Assembly (NCBI GenBank): GCA_030618965.1
Contig: JAUXCJ010000061.1
Coordinates: forward strand, 1-6,668
Origin: Thiomargarita sp.
GTDB lineage: Bacteria > Pseudomonadota > Gammaproteobacteria > Beggiatoales > Beggiatoaceae
Reading direction: 5' to 3'
Length of the DNA: 6,668 bases
Shown: one piece after another, positions 1-6,633 of the stretch
Numbering within the stretch: position 1 is the first letter of the stretch
Layout: every line of letters starts with the position of its first letter
Position numbers and translations under genes: made by a program
The notes under the pieces: generated by a model
The model's database searches: none
What the model was told of the DNA's origin: nothing
What the model saw: only the letters and a program-made list of their open reading frames with translations

Positions 1-27
1 AGTTATATAATGAACTAAAATATAACA

Positions 28-42
28 TATTGATATTCAATA
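28..42. promoter_or_regulatory. Small dyad upstream of fccA, possible regulator site
   Basis: TATTGA, three bases, then TCAATA form a perfect 6-bp inverted repeat 70 bases before the fccA start codon. The left part contains TTGAT, which equals one FNR/CRP-type half-site, but the matching right half is not present at the proper spacing. Short dyads are common by chance in sequence this AT-rich, so this is only a candidate operator. Confidence 0.15.
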
Positions 43-112
43 AAAAAAAATTGTATTTTTGAGATTTTTATGTTTAAACTAGATTCCGTTAATTGGTAAA
101 AAGGAGACCGAA

Positions 113-745
113 ATGGCCAGAAAGGCAACTAAATCTGTTTTTATGTTATTTATTGCATTAATGTTTAACCCAACAGCTTGGGCTGTTGGAGATGCACCAC
201 CATTGATAGCCGGTACCTGTGTAGGTTGTCATGGGCATGAAGGATCAAGTATGGGACCATCCATACCTACCATCGCTGGCTTAGATGTGGAAACTTTCAT
301 CCACATGATGAAAATCTATCGGGATAATACAGATTCCTTAGGTGATGAACATTTCTTTTTGGATGGACATCCCTCAACGATTATGGGACGTATTGCAAAA
401 GGTTATACTGATGCTGAGATTGAAGTCATGGCTAAGTACTTTGGTAGTAAACCATTTGTGCGTCAAGTACAAAAAGTCGATCAGAAAAAAGTTAAGAGAG
501 GGCGAATACTGCATCAGCAATATTGCGAAAAGTGTCATGAACAAGATGGTCATGTTGATGTAGATGAAGGTGGTATCCTTGCTGGACAATGGATGCCCTA
601 TCTCAGACATAGCATAATTGATTTTAATATTGGTTCTCGTAAATTACCGAGAGATATGAGTAGGCGCTTACGGATGATGATCAGAAGATACGGTCAATCG
701 AGTGTAGATGACGTTGTTAATTTTTACGGTAGTCAGAATTATTAA
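113..745 (+). CDS. fccA: Diheme cytochrome c, cytochrome subunit of flavocytochrome c sulfide dehydrogenase (FccA/SoxE-like)
   Basis: This is a 210-residue periplasmic c-type cytochrome expected to take electrons from the FAD subunit FccB and pass them to a soluble cytochrome c. A Sec signal peptide is visible: basic start, hydrophobic residues 9-18, and a probable cut after AWA at residue 24. Two heme-binding motifs, CVGCH (36-40) and CEKCH (138-142), lie in two repeated domains, as in known FccA proteins. Likely axial methionines are Met91 (in IMGRIAKGYTDAEI) and, less surely, Met182 (in PRDMSRRL). Length suits FccA. The start has AAGGAG at 101-106, six bases upstream. The stop is 17 bases before fccB, so the two are surely co-transcribed, and this neighbour is the main reason to call it FccA rather than a general diheme c4-type cytochrome. 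SoxE of other sox clusters is an analogous diheme partner. Confidence 0.9.
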   Translation: MARKATKSVFMLFIALMFNPTAWAVGDAPPLIAGTCVGCHGHEGSSMGPSIPTIAGLDVETFIHMMKIYRDNTDSLGDEHFFLDGHPSTIMGRIAKGYTDAEIEVMAKYFGSKPFVRQVQKVDQKKVKRGRILHQQYCEKCHEQDGHVDVDEGGILAGQWMPYLRHSIIDFNIGSRKLPRDMSRRLRMMIRRYGQSSVDDVVNFYGSQNY

Positions 746-762
746 TTAGGAGGTTATAATCA

Positions 763-2055
763 ATGTCAACTATAAATCGCAGACATTTTTTAACCATGAC
801 AGCTGGAGCGGCTGCTGCTAGTATGGTTAGTTTTCCGATGATGTCATCAGCGGCGACGAAGAAAGTGGTTGTTATCGGTGGTGGTTCAGGTGGTAACATT
901 GCTGCTAAATATATCCGTATGGCGGATCCTACAATTGAAGTTACCTTAATTGAACAGAACAAGTATTATTATACCTGTTTTCTAAGTAATGAGGTGTTAA
1001 GTGGTGATCGGACACTTGATTCTATTCGATTTAGCTATGATGGTTTGAAAAAGTATGGTATTAATATCATCTATAGCCAAGCCCTTGGAATTGATCCTGT
1101 TGCTAAAAAAGTTAGCCTCCAAACTGGCGGAACCATCAGTTATGATCGTTTAATTGTCTCACCAGGTGTGGATTTTAAATGGGATGCCATTGAAGGTTAT
1201 GATAAGAGCACCATTAATAAAATACCTCACGCTTGGAAAGCCGGCCCACAAACATTGATTTTGCGCGAGCAGCTCAAGGCCATGAAGGATGGTGGGAAAG
1301 TTATTATTACAGTTCCGCCGAAACCGTTTCGTTGTCCGCCTGGACCTTATGAACGGGCCAGTCAAATTGCCATGTATTTCAAACATCACAAACCCAATTC
1401 TAAAATAGTTATTTTAGATTCGAGCCAAGCTTTTTCTAAACAACCATTGTTTATGGAAGCTTGGAGACACCTGTATGGTTTTGGTACAGAGAATAGCATG
1501 ATTGACTGGATTCCAGCAGATGAAGGTGGTCAAATTGTGAGCGTTGACGCAGATAGTATGACTGTTTATGCAGGTGAGTTTGAAGATGAACACAAGGCTG
1601 ATGTCATTAATATCATTCCACCACAAGTTGCTGGTAAGATTGCTTTGGATAATGGCTTAGCGAATGACAAGGGTTGGTGTCCTGTTGATTCAAAGACTTT
1701 TGAATCAAGCTTACAAAAAGATATTCACGTCATTGGCGACGCATGTAAAGTAAAAATGCCTAAATCTGCTTATGCTGCAAACTCACAAGCTAAGGTTTGT
1801 GCAGCCGCTATTGTAGCAGATTTTCAAGGTAAAGAAATGGAAGATCCTTCTTATCTCAATACTTGTTATAGTATTGCTGGAGAAGATTATGGTTTTTCTG
1901 TAGCCGCTGTCTATCGTTCTAAAGAAGGTCAAATTCAGAAAGTGAAAGGTTCTGGTGGTGTTTCCCCTTTAAAATCTTCTGCTGAAATGAGAAAACGTGA
2001 ATCGGTTTATGCACATAGTTGGTTTACAAACATTACCCATGAAATGTTTAATTAG
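763..2055 (+). CDS. fccB: Flavocytochrome c sulfide dehydrogenase, FAD subunit (FccB/SoxF-like)
   Basis: This periplasmic flavoprotein oxidises sulfide to zero-valent sulfur or polysulfide and passes electrons to the FccA hemes. It has 430 residues. A twin-arginine signal (NRRHFL, residues 5-10, then an Ala-rich stretch) probably ends after SSA at residue 30. The FAD-binding [10 protein letters not shown] motif is at 35-44, and a second FAD-contact GDA motif at 325-327. Cys72 in YYYTC would be mature residue 42, the position reported for the 8-alpha-S-cysteinyl FAD link in Allochromatium vinosum. Cys191 ([11 protein letters not shown]) and Cys368 (NTCYS) match the redox-active disulfide pair of that enzyme. 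All key cysteines being present suggests an active covalent-FAD enzyme rather than a sulfide:quinone reductase. The C-terminal part after about 355 fits the family's own C-terminal domain. AGGAGG at 748-753 sets the start. SoxF is the homologue in some sox operons. Confidence 0.95.
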   Translation: MSTINRRHFLTMTAGAAAASMVSFPMMSSAATKKVVVIGGGSGGNIAAKYIRMADPTIEVTLIEQNKYYYTCFLSNEVLSGDRTLDSIRFSYDGLKKYGINIIYSQALGIDPVAKKVSLQTGGTISYDRLIVSPGVDFKWDAIEGYDKSTINKIPHAWKAGPQTLILREQLKAMKDGGKVIITVPPKPFRCPPGPYERASQIAMYFKHHKPNSKIVILDSSQAFSKQPLFMEAWRHLYGFGTENSMIDWIPADEGGQIVSVDADSMTVYAGEFEDEHKADVINIIPPQVAGKIALDNGLANDKGWCPVDSKTFESSLQKDIHVIGDACKVKMPKSAYAANSQAKVCAAAIVADFQGKEMEDPSYLNTCYSIAGEDYGFSVAAVYRSKEGQIQKVKGSGGVSPLKSSAEMRKRESVYAHSWFTNITHEMFN

Positions 2056-2096
2056 ATTTGTCTTTTTATAGATGTTCAGATAAAGATTTTGGCTAA

Positions 2097-2129
2097 AAAC
2101 CTCGGAGGTTTGACAAACCTCCGAGGTTT
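2097..2129. repeat. Nested palindrome (copy 1) between fccB and soxY
   Basis: Two 15-base units, AAACCTCGGAGGTTT (2097-2111) and AAACCTCCGAGGTTT (2115-2129), are separated by GAC. They are exact reverse complements; counting the G and C of the spacer, the arms are 16 bp. Each unit is also a palindrome with 7-bp arms around a central G or C. A transcript could form one long hairpin or two small ones. It begins 42 bases after the fccB stop. No U-run follows, so it is not a standard terminator; it may stabilise the 3' end of the fccAB message or reduce read-through into soxY. A close relative lies at 6634-6666, which marks it as a dispersed repeat. Confidence 0.9.
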
Positions 2130-2187
2130 AGGCTGAAACATAGTTCAAATTTCATTTTTAATTCAACTTCCTATTTAGGAGGATTTA

Positions 2188-2652
2188 ATGGCTCTATCAC
2201 GTAGAACTGCTCTAAAAGGCATCCTCGCCACAAGCGGTGCGATAGCATTAGGCACAACTGTCTTACCAACTGCTGTGATGGCTGATTGGCCTAAAAAGGC
2301 TTTTGAGGCTAATACAGTAGACGATGTCATTAAGGCTTTATTTGAAAGTCATGATATCGAAGAAAGTCAAAAGATTAGCATTAATGCACCTAAGATTGCC
2401 GAAAATGGTGCTGTCGTCCCAATTGAGATTAAAGCTGATTTTTCAAAGGTAGATTCAATTACTGTTATTGGGGATAAAAATCCAGTTCCCTTAATTGGTC
2501 AATTTAACTTCTTTGATAATGCCGAAGGCTACGTCAAAACTCGTATTAAACTTGCTAGCACATCCAATGTGGTTGCGGTGGTGAAAGCAGATGGTAAGTT
2601 GTATGTTGCACGTAGTGCAGTTAAAGTTACTCTTGGCGGTTGTGGCGGTTAA
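2188..2652 (+). CDS. soxY: Sulfur-carrier protein SoxY
   Basis: SoxY is the subunit of the periplasmic SoxYZ heterodimer that carries sulfur intermediates covalently while other Sox enzymes act on them. The 154-residue product has a twin-arginine signal (SRRTALKG at residues 4-11, a hydrophobic stretch, and a likely cut after VMA at residue 32). It ends in the family's hallmark GGCGG, making Cys152 the sulfur-binding residue on the flexible C-terminal arm. The remainder is the usual SoxY beta-sandwich length. AGGAGG at 2177-2182, five bases before the ATG, supports the start. It follows fccB by 132 bases with a palindromic repeat between, and precedes soxZ by 30 bases. SoxB, SoxAX and SoxCD are not here; as in other sulfur-globule-forming gammaproteobacteria, some may be encoded elsewhere, which I cannot check from this window. 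Confidence 0.97.
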   Translation: MALSRRTALKGILATSGAIALGTTVLPTAVMADWPKKAFEANTVDDVIKALFESHDIEESQKISINAPKIAENGAVVPIEIKADFSKVDSITVIGDKNPVPLIGQFNFFDNAEGYVKTRIKLASTSNVVAVVKADGKLYVARSAVKVTLGGCGG

Positions 2653-2682
2653 CCAATCAATTAAAACGAGGATAAGTAGCTT

Positions 2683-2979
2683 ATGTCAAAAATACGTCTT
2701 TTAGCCAAAACTAAAAATGGCACCACCCAAATAAAGGCTTTAATAAAACATCCCATGCGTGGGACAAAGGAAGGGGATTCAACGCCGGCTGATTATCTTA
2801 GAGAAATCAAATGTACACATAACGATAAAGTTGTGATATCAGCTATTATTGGTACGGGTATTTCTAAGAATCCTTATTTTTCTTTCAAATTCAAAGGTGG
2901 CAGTAAAGGAGACAAGCTGACACTGATTTGGACTGATAATCAAGGTAAAACTGGCTCAAAAGACACTAAAATCAGATAA
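2683..2979 (+). CDS. soxZ: SoxYZ complex subunit SoxZ
   Basis: SoxZ is the partner that binds SoxY and helps present its cysteine arm to Sox enzymes. The 98-residue product shows family hallmarks: the KALIKHPM segment (18-25), SKNPYFSFKF (61-70) followed by GGSKGD (72-77), and the TDNQG turn (84-88). There is no signal peptide, which is normal: SoxZ is thought to be exported folded together with SoxY through the Tat system. It contains a single cysteine, Cys44, before the HNDK turn; whether this is common in the family I cannot say from memory. The start has GAGGA at 2668-2672, ten bases upstream, slightly far but acceptable. It is the last gene of the sulfur block, with a strong terminator just after the stop. 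Confidence 0.97.
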   Translation: MSKIRLLAKTKNGTTQIKALIKHPMRGTKEGDSTPADYLREIKCTHNDKVVISAIIGTGISKNPYFSFKFKGGSKGDKLTLIWTDNQGKTGSKDTKIR

Positions 2980-2991
2980 TCCATTTCCCTT

Positions 2992-3038
2992 TTTTTCTCG
3001 TTCCATGCGCTATATAGGAACGAGAAAAACTTTTTTTT
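2992..3038 (+). terminator. Rho-independent terminator after soxZ
   Basis: The arms TTTTTCTCGTTCC (2992-3004) and GGAACGAGAAAAA (3017-3029) are perfect 13-bp complements around a 12-base loop, followed by C and a run of eight T (3031-3038). It begins 13 bases after the soxZ stop. T rather than A precedes the stem, so it should act only on + strand transcripts. It ends the sulfur-oxidation unit and separates it from yajC-secD-secF. Confidence 0.93.
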
Positions 3039-3279
3039 ATGAAATTCTTAAAGCCCTAGTTTGTAAATGCTCACCAATAATAATCCTTCCCCTGCGTTTT
3101 AAATCTCCAATATCAAGTTTCTACAAAAAATTTAAAAAAATCTTAAGCTATTTTTCAAATCCCAGTAATTTATGATGATATTAATTACACGTAAGACAAT
3201 ATACTAACGTTTAGATAGCTATAAAATATTTTATTGTTTTCATAGATAGTTTTTATAAAAAAAGCTTTCATCTGATAAT

Positions 3280-3308
3280 TTGTTAAAAGTTCAACAGAAT
3301 CCTAAAAC
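3280..3308 (+). promoter_or_regulatory. Weak sigma-70 promoter candidate for yajC-secD-secF
   Basis: TTGTTA (3280-3285) and TAAAAC (3303-3308) are 17 bases apart and each match four of six consensus bases. The site lies about 70 bases before the yajC start, after the upstream terminator. Similar matches occur by chance in AT-rich DNA, so this is only the best-spaced candidate I found. The -10 hexamer overlaps the inverted repeat at 3298-3320. Confidence 0.2.
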
Positions 3309-3320
3309 ATATTTAGGATT
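3298..3320. promoter_or_regulatory. 9-bp inverted repeat upstream of yajC, possible operator or leader hairpin
   Basis: AATCCTAAA (3298-3306) and TTTAGGATT (3312-3320) are perfect complements around the five bases ACATA, ending 56 bases before the yajC ATG. No U-run follows, so it is not an intrinsic terminator. It could be a protein-binding dyad overlapping the candidate -10 element, or a hairpin in the 5' leader. The structure is directly visible; its function is unknown. Confidence 0.4.
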
Positions 3321-3376
3321 AGTCCAAATTTATGGCATACTACGTTGTTTTAATTTCATGAATCAAAGGATACAAC

Positions 3377-3706
3377 ATGGATTTCTTCATTCAAAATGCT
3401 TTTGCTGAAGCTGGGGCTCCCGCCGATGCTGGTTTTCTGAATATTATTATGCTGATTGTACTATTTGTCGTGTTTTATTTTCTGCTGATACGCCCTCAGA
3501 CTAAACGAGTCAAGGAACATCAAAAAATGGTGAATTCATTGGCAAAAGGTGATGAAGTTGTTACTAATGGCGGATTGTTAGGCAAGATTATCAGTATTGG
3601 TGATAACTTTGTTCTTGTTGAACTGGCTAATAATCTTGAAGTCAAGGTGCAACGCCAAGCTATTGCTACCGTTATGCCCAAGGGAACCATGAAAAGCACG
3701 CTCTAA
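3377..3706 (+). CDS. yajC: Preprotein translocase subunit YajC
   Basis: YajC is a small inner-membrane protein that associates with SecD and SecF as an accessory part of the Sec translocase. The 109-residue product has a short N-terminal segment, a single membrane helix (about 20-38), and the family signature FLLIRPQTKRVKEH just after it, where basic residues mark the cytoplasmic side. A soluble domain follows, with the conserved GDEVVTNGGLLGKI stretch (58-71). Length is typical. AAAGGA at 3365-3370, six bases upstream of the ATG, supports the start. It is the first gene of the operon, with secD starting 15 bases after its stop. Confidence 0.98.
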   Translation: MDFFIQNAFAEAGAPADAGFLNIIMLIVLFVVFYFLLIRPQTKRVKEHQKMVNSLAKGDEVVTNGGLLGKIISIGDNFVLVELANNLEVKVQRQAIATVMPKGTMKSTL

Positions 3707-3721
3707 AACTGAAACCTACTT

Positions 3722-5545
3722 ATGAATCAATACCCTATTTGGAAATATTTACTGATCAGCGCTGTGATCTTTGTTTGTGCTTTATATGCACTGCCTAATT
3801 GGTTTGGAGATGATTATGCTGTACAAGTTTCTCCCGCCTACGCACGGGATATGACTATTGATGACACAGTACAAGCAACTGTTGAGGCGACGCTTAAAGA
3901 AGCTGGAATCAAGTTTAGCCAACTTGAAAAAACGGCAAAACAATTATTGGTGCGTTTTCAAGATAGCAATACGCAATTAAAAGCTTATTCTATATTGAAA
4001 GAGGCACTGCCTAAGTATGTGGTGGCACAAAATTTAGCCCCTGCAACACCTGATTGGCTTAAAGGCTTGGGTGCCCTGCCAATGTATTTGGGCTTAGATT
4101 TACGCGGTGGGGTGCATTTTTTAATGCAAGTGGATATGAAAACCGCTGTTGCCCAAGATGAGGAAACTTATCTGAATGAACTGCGTAGCTTATTTCGTGA
4201 GAATAAATTGCGCTATAAGGGCATTAATCGCAAAGATGGCATTGTCGTGACTTTCAGTGCCCTTGAAACACGCGATAAAGCAAACATACTCGTTAGCAAA
4301 CGCTATGATGATTTGGTTATAACTGAACAGGGTGGTATGGGTAATTATCAGTTACATCTAACTTTCAGTGAAAAGTCGCTAAAAGAAAATCGCGCCAAAG
4401 CCTTGGAGCAGAATATCACCACCTTGCGTAATCGCGTTAATGAATTAGGCGTATCTGAACCCGTTATTCAGCGACAGGGCGATGAGCGGATTGTCGTGCA
4501 ATTGCCCGGTGTGCAAGATACAGCTCGTGCTAAGGAAATTCTGGGGGCAACTGCTACCTTGGAGTTCCGTTTGCTTGCTAATGAGGACAATAAATTTGCA
4601 GGGCGTGAATATAAACGCCGCGATGGCACACCTGTCAGGCTAAAACGTAGTATTATTGCAACCGGTGATCAAATTGTTGATGCTAAGGCGACAATTGATT
4701 CACGAAGTGGACGGCCAGCGGCTACTGTGCGCTTAGATAATAAGGGCGCGAAAAGTATGCTCCAAACCACTCGAAAAAATGTCGGCAAACCGATGGCAGT
4801 GGTTTTTATTGAATACCATATAAAAACCAAGCTTGTTGATGGTAAGTCTGTAACTACCCGCAAAAAGACTGAAGAAGTCATCAATGTGGCAACCATTCAA
4901 GAGGAATTTGGCAAAAACTTCCAAATCACTGGATTAAAATCCAGCGAAGCCAATAATCTGGCTTTACTATTGCGTGCAGGGGCACTCAAAGCTCCAATGG
5001 AAATTATCGAAGAACGCACCATTGGTCCCAGTTTAGGTAAAGAAAACATTAGGCTCGGCTTATTATCCATCCAAATTGCCTTTTTAGTGGTGATGCTATT
5101 TATGTGGATGCGCTACAAGACTTTTGGCTTGATAGCTAATTTTGCCTTGATGATGAATGTTGTGATTTTGATAGCTTTATTGTCGCTATTACAAGCTACT
5201 TTGACTTTGCCAGGTATGGCCGGCATTGTGCTGACTTTGGGTATGGCTGTAGATGCTAACGTATTGATATTTGAGAAAATACGAGAAGAAATTGCCAATG
5301 GTAACAGTCCCCAAAATAGTATCCATCTTGGCTATGAAAAAGCCTTTATCACCATATTTGACGCGAATATTACAACCTTAATTGCCGCAGTGATGCTATT
5401 TGGTTTCGGCACTGGGCCAATTAAAGGTTTTGCTATTACCTTATCTTTAGGTATTGTCACATCTATGTTTACGGCGATTATGGTCACTCGTGGAATTGTT
5501 AATTTTTTCTATGGTAGTAAAAGGCTTAGCAAAATCCCTGTTTAA
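3722..5545 (+). CDS. secD: Protein translocase subunit SecD
   Basis: SecD is an inner-membrane RND-type protein that, with SecF, uses the proton motive force to pull and release preproteins on the periplasmic side of SecYEG. The 607-residue product has the expected plan: first membrane helix (about 9-27) after the NQYPIWKYL start typical of the family, a large periplasmic region with LGLDLRGG (123-130) and ELGVSEPVIQRQG (241-253), the TIGPSLG motif (433-439), and five further helices between about 443 and 590. Asp511 in GMAVDANVLIFEKIREE corresponds to the conserved membrane aspartate (Asp519 of E. coli) used in proton transfer. The yajC stop is in the same frame 15 bases upstream, so the ATG is the only sensible start, although no Shine-Dalgarno sequence is visible. 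Translation may be coupled to yajC. secF lies 110 bases downstream. Confidence 0.99.
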   Translation: MNQYPIWKYLLISAVIFVCALYALPNWFGDDYAVQVSPAYARDMTIDDTVQATVEATLKEAGIKFSQLEKTAKQLLVRFQDSNTQLKAYSILKEALPKYVVAQNLAPATPDWLKGLGALPMYLGLDLRGGVHFLMQVDMKTAVAQDEETYLNELRSLFRENKLRYKGINRKDGIVVTFSALETRDKANILVSKRYDDLVITEQGGMGNYQLHLTFSEKSLKENRAKALEQNITTLRNRVNELGVSEPVIQRQGDERIVVQLPGVQDTARAKEILGATATLEFRLLANEDNKFAGREYKRRDGTPVRLKRSIIATGDQIVDAKATIDSRSGRPAATVRLDNKGAKSMLQTTRKNVGKPMAVVFIEYHIKTKLVDGKSVTTRKKTEEVINVATIQEEFGKNFQITGLKSSEANNLALLLRAGALKAPMEIIEERTIGPSLGKENIRLGLLSIQIAFLVVMLFMWMRYKTFGLIANFALMMNVVILIALLSLLQATLTLPGMAGIVLTLGMAVDANVLIFEKIREEIANGNSPQNSIHLGYEKAFITIFDANITTLIAAVMLFGFGTGPIKGFAITLSLGIVTSMFTAIMVTRGIVNFFYGSKRLSKIPV

Positions 5546-5550
5546 ATAAC

Positions 5551-5623
5551 TTCTCCCTCCCCCTAGCCCCCTCCCGCTGGGAGGGGGAACTTCCACCCCA
5601 GCGGGGGGACTGAGGGGGGAGAA
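5551..5623. repeat. 73-bp GC-rich inverted-repeat element between secD and secF
   Basis: The element is bounded by TTCTCCC (5551-5557) and its complement GGGAGAA (5617-5623). Inside are a perfect 9-bp hairpin (CCCCCTCCC at 5567-5575, loop GCT, GGGAGGGGG at 5579-5587) and a smaller one (CCCC at 5596-5599, AGC, GGGG at 5603-5606). The cores CCCGCTGGG (5573-5581) and CCCAGCGGG (5597-5605) are also reverse complements, so one long imperfect stem is an alternative fold. Its C/G-run composition contrasts sharply with the AT-rich surroundings, suggesting a dispersed REP-like or MITE-like repeat that landed between the two genes. No coding capacity. The secD stop and the secF ribosome site flank it intact. 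Confidence 0.85.
5555..5575 (-). other. Canonical G-quadruplex motif on the minus strand
   Basis: Read on the minus strand, four G-runs of 3, 5, 5 and 3 are separated by loops of 1, 3 and 1 bases, which fits the standard quadruplex pattern. On the + strand, and so in the secDF message, the same bases are C-runs. It is part of the GC-rich repeat element. The motif is seen directly; folding in the cell is untested. Confidence 0.6.
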
Positions 5624-5640
5624 TTCTATTAATAACCGAA

Positions 5641-5646
5641 AAGAGA
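5641..5646 (+). promoter_or_regulatory. Ribosome binding site that decides the secF start
   Basis: AAGAGA lies nine bases before the ATG at 5656 and only three before an in-frame TTG at 5650. The spacing favours the ATG. The site begins 17 bases after the GC-rich element, so secF keeps its own initiation signal despite the element. Confidence 0.55.
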
Positions 5647-5655
5647 ACTTTGGAG

Positions 5656-6600
5656 ATGCTTTTAACTAGATTTGATTACAAAATTGATTTTTTAGGCAAA
5701 CGCAAGCTCGCCTTGACACTGTCTGCCATACTCATGATTATTTCTTTAGCCTCTATTGTCATGCAAGGTTTAGTCTTTGGCATTGATTTTACCGGCGGTA
5801 CATTGGTTGAAGTCAGCTATAGTGAGGATGCTGATCTTGACAAAATAAGAAATAGCTTGCATAACAATAACTTTCCCAACGCCGTGGTACAAAATTTTGG
5901 CAACACTCATGATGTTATGATTCGTTTAGGTGTTCATGAAGAGTCAAAAGATGATCCCCTGAGTACTCAGATTTTACGACTACTCGAAAAGGATGGGGAT
6001 AAAGTTGAAATGCGTCGCGTCGAATATGTAGGGCCGCAAGTTGGCGGAGAATTGGTTGAAAAAGGCGGTTTGGCGATCATTTACACACTGTTTGGTATAT
6101 TGCTTTATGTTGGATTTCGTTTTGAATATCGCTTTGCGCTGGGTGCTATAGCTGCATTAATACATGATACGCTGATTGTGGTTGGCTTCTTTTCTCTGTT
6201 CAGATTAGAGTTTGATTTAACCATATTAGCAGCATTATTGGCAGTGATTGGTTACTCGCTCAATGATACTATTGTTGTATTTGACCGTATTCGGGAAAAT
6301 TTTGTCAAGCTCCGAAAACAACCCTCAGTAAATGTTATGAATACCTCTATTAATCAAATGCTTGGTCGTACAGTGATGACATCTGTCACGACAGCCTTAG
6401 TGTTGATTGTACTATTTGTTGTTGGTGGAGAATTGATACACGGATTTTCAACAGCTTTACTCTTGGGTGTGATTGTTGGTACCTATTCTTCTATATATAT
6501 TGCCAGCGCAAGCACAATGGCTCTTGGTGTCAGTAAGAGTGATTTGATGCCAGTGCAAAAGGAAGGTGCTGAGAGAAAACCAGAAAATTTGCAATGGTAA
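5656..6600 (+). CDS. secF: Protein translocase subunit SecF
   Basis: SecF is the partner of SecD in the proton-driven SecDF complex. From the ATG at 5656 it has 314 residues; the frame can be opened two codons earlier at a TTG (5650), but the AAGAGA ribosome site fits the ATG better. Features in order: first membrane helix (about 18-38), FGIDFTGGT (41-49), a periplasmic domain ending in VEYVGPQVG (122-130), then five helices between about 136 and 292. The signature GYSLNDTIVVFDRIREN (199-215) includes Asp204, equivalent to the conserved membrane aspartate of the family. The hydrophilic C-terminal tail is short. It is the last gene of the yajC-secD-secF operon and is separated from secD by an unusually long gap filled with a GC-rich repeat. 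Confidence 0.98.
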   Translation: MLLTRFDYKIDFLGKRKLALTLSAILMIISLASIVMQGLVFGIDFTGGTLVEVSYSEDADLDKIRNSLHNNNFPNAVVQNFGNTHDVMIRLGVHEESKDDPLSTQILRLLEKDGDKVEMRRVEYVGPQVGGELVEKGGLAIIYTLFGILLYVGFRFEYRFALGAIAALIHDTLIVVGFFSLFRLEFDLTILAALLAVIGYSLNDTIVVFDRIRENFVKLRKQPSVNVMNTSINQMLGRTVMTSVTTALVLIVLFVVGGELIHGFSTALLLGVIVGTYSSIYIASASTMALGVSKSDLMPVQKEGAERKPENLQW

Positions 6601-6633
6601 TATATAGTAATCCTATTTAATTTGTGGATACCA

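Larger units (their letters stand above)
3039..3376. other. AT-rich non-coding leader before yajC
   Basis: About 340 bases between the soxZ terminator and yajC carry no credible gene on either strand: stops are frequent in all frames and no start has a good ribosome site except that of yajC. It contains several A/T tracts (for example 3125-3140 and 3251-3263) and the inverted repeat at 3298-3320. The tgt and queA genes that precede yajC in many gammaproteobacteria are not here. The stretch must hold the promoter of yajC-secD-secF, but no strong sigma-70 match stands out. Confidence 0.6.

Noticed and set aside
51..85. Possible sigma-70 promoter for fccA: TTGAGA (59-64) with TAGATT (80-85)
   Set aside because: The -35 match is good, but the spacer is only 15 bases and the -10 is weak; other hexamers in this AT-rich stretch are equally poor, so no promoter is assigned.
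374..610. Minus-strand open frame inside fccA, and similar ones inside fccB and secD
   Set aside because: They lie opposite clear genes, show no family features or ribosome sites, and are explained as shadows of the coding strand.
2058..2086. Possible promoter for soxY: TTGTCT followed by TAAAGA
   Set aside because: At 17-base spacing the -10 matches only three of six bases; soxYZ could as well be read from the fccAB promoter.
2097..2129. Palindrome after fccB as an intrinsic terminator
   Set aside because: The stem is strong, but only three T follow it, within the stem itself, and no U-run comes after.
2118..2182. CCTCC in the palindrome (2118-2122) could pair with the soxY ribosome site GGAGG (2178-2182), like a riboswitch
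   Set aside because: The same CCTCC is already held in a perfect 15-bp hairpin that would be far more stable, and no alternative structure is visible to favour the switch.
3332..3350. TGGCAT...TTG before yajC, resembling a sigma-54 promoter
   Set aside because: The spacing between GG and the second element is one base too long and the needed GC at -12 is missing.
5650..5655. TTG at 5650 as the secF start, adding two codons
   Set aside because: The ribosome site AAGAGA would be only three bases away, against nine for the ATG at 5656.
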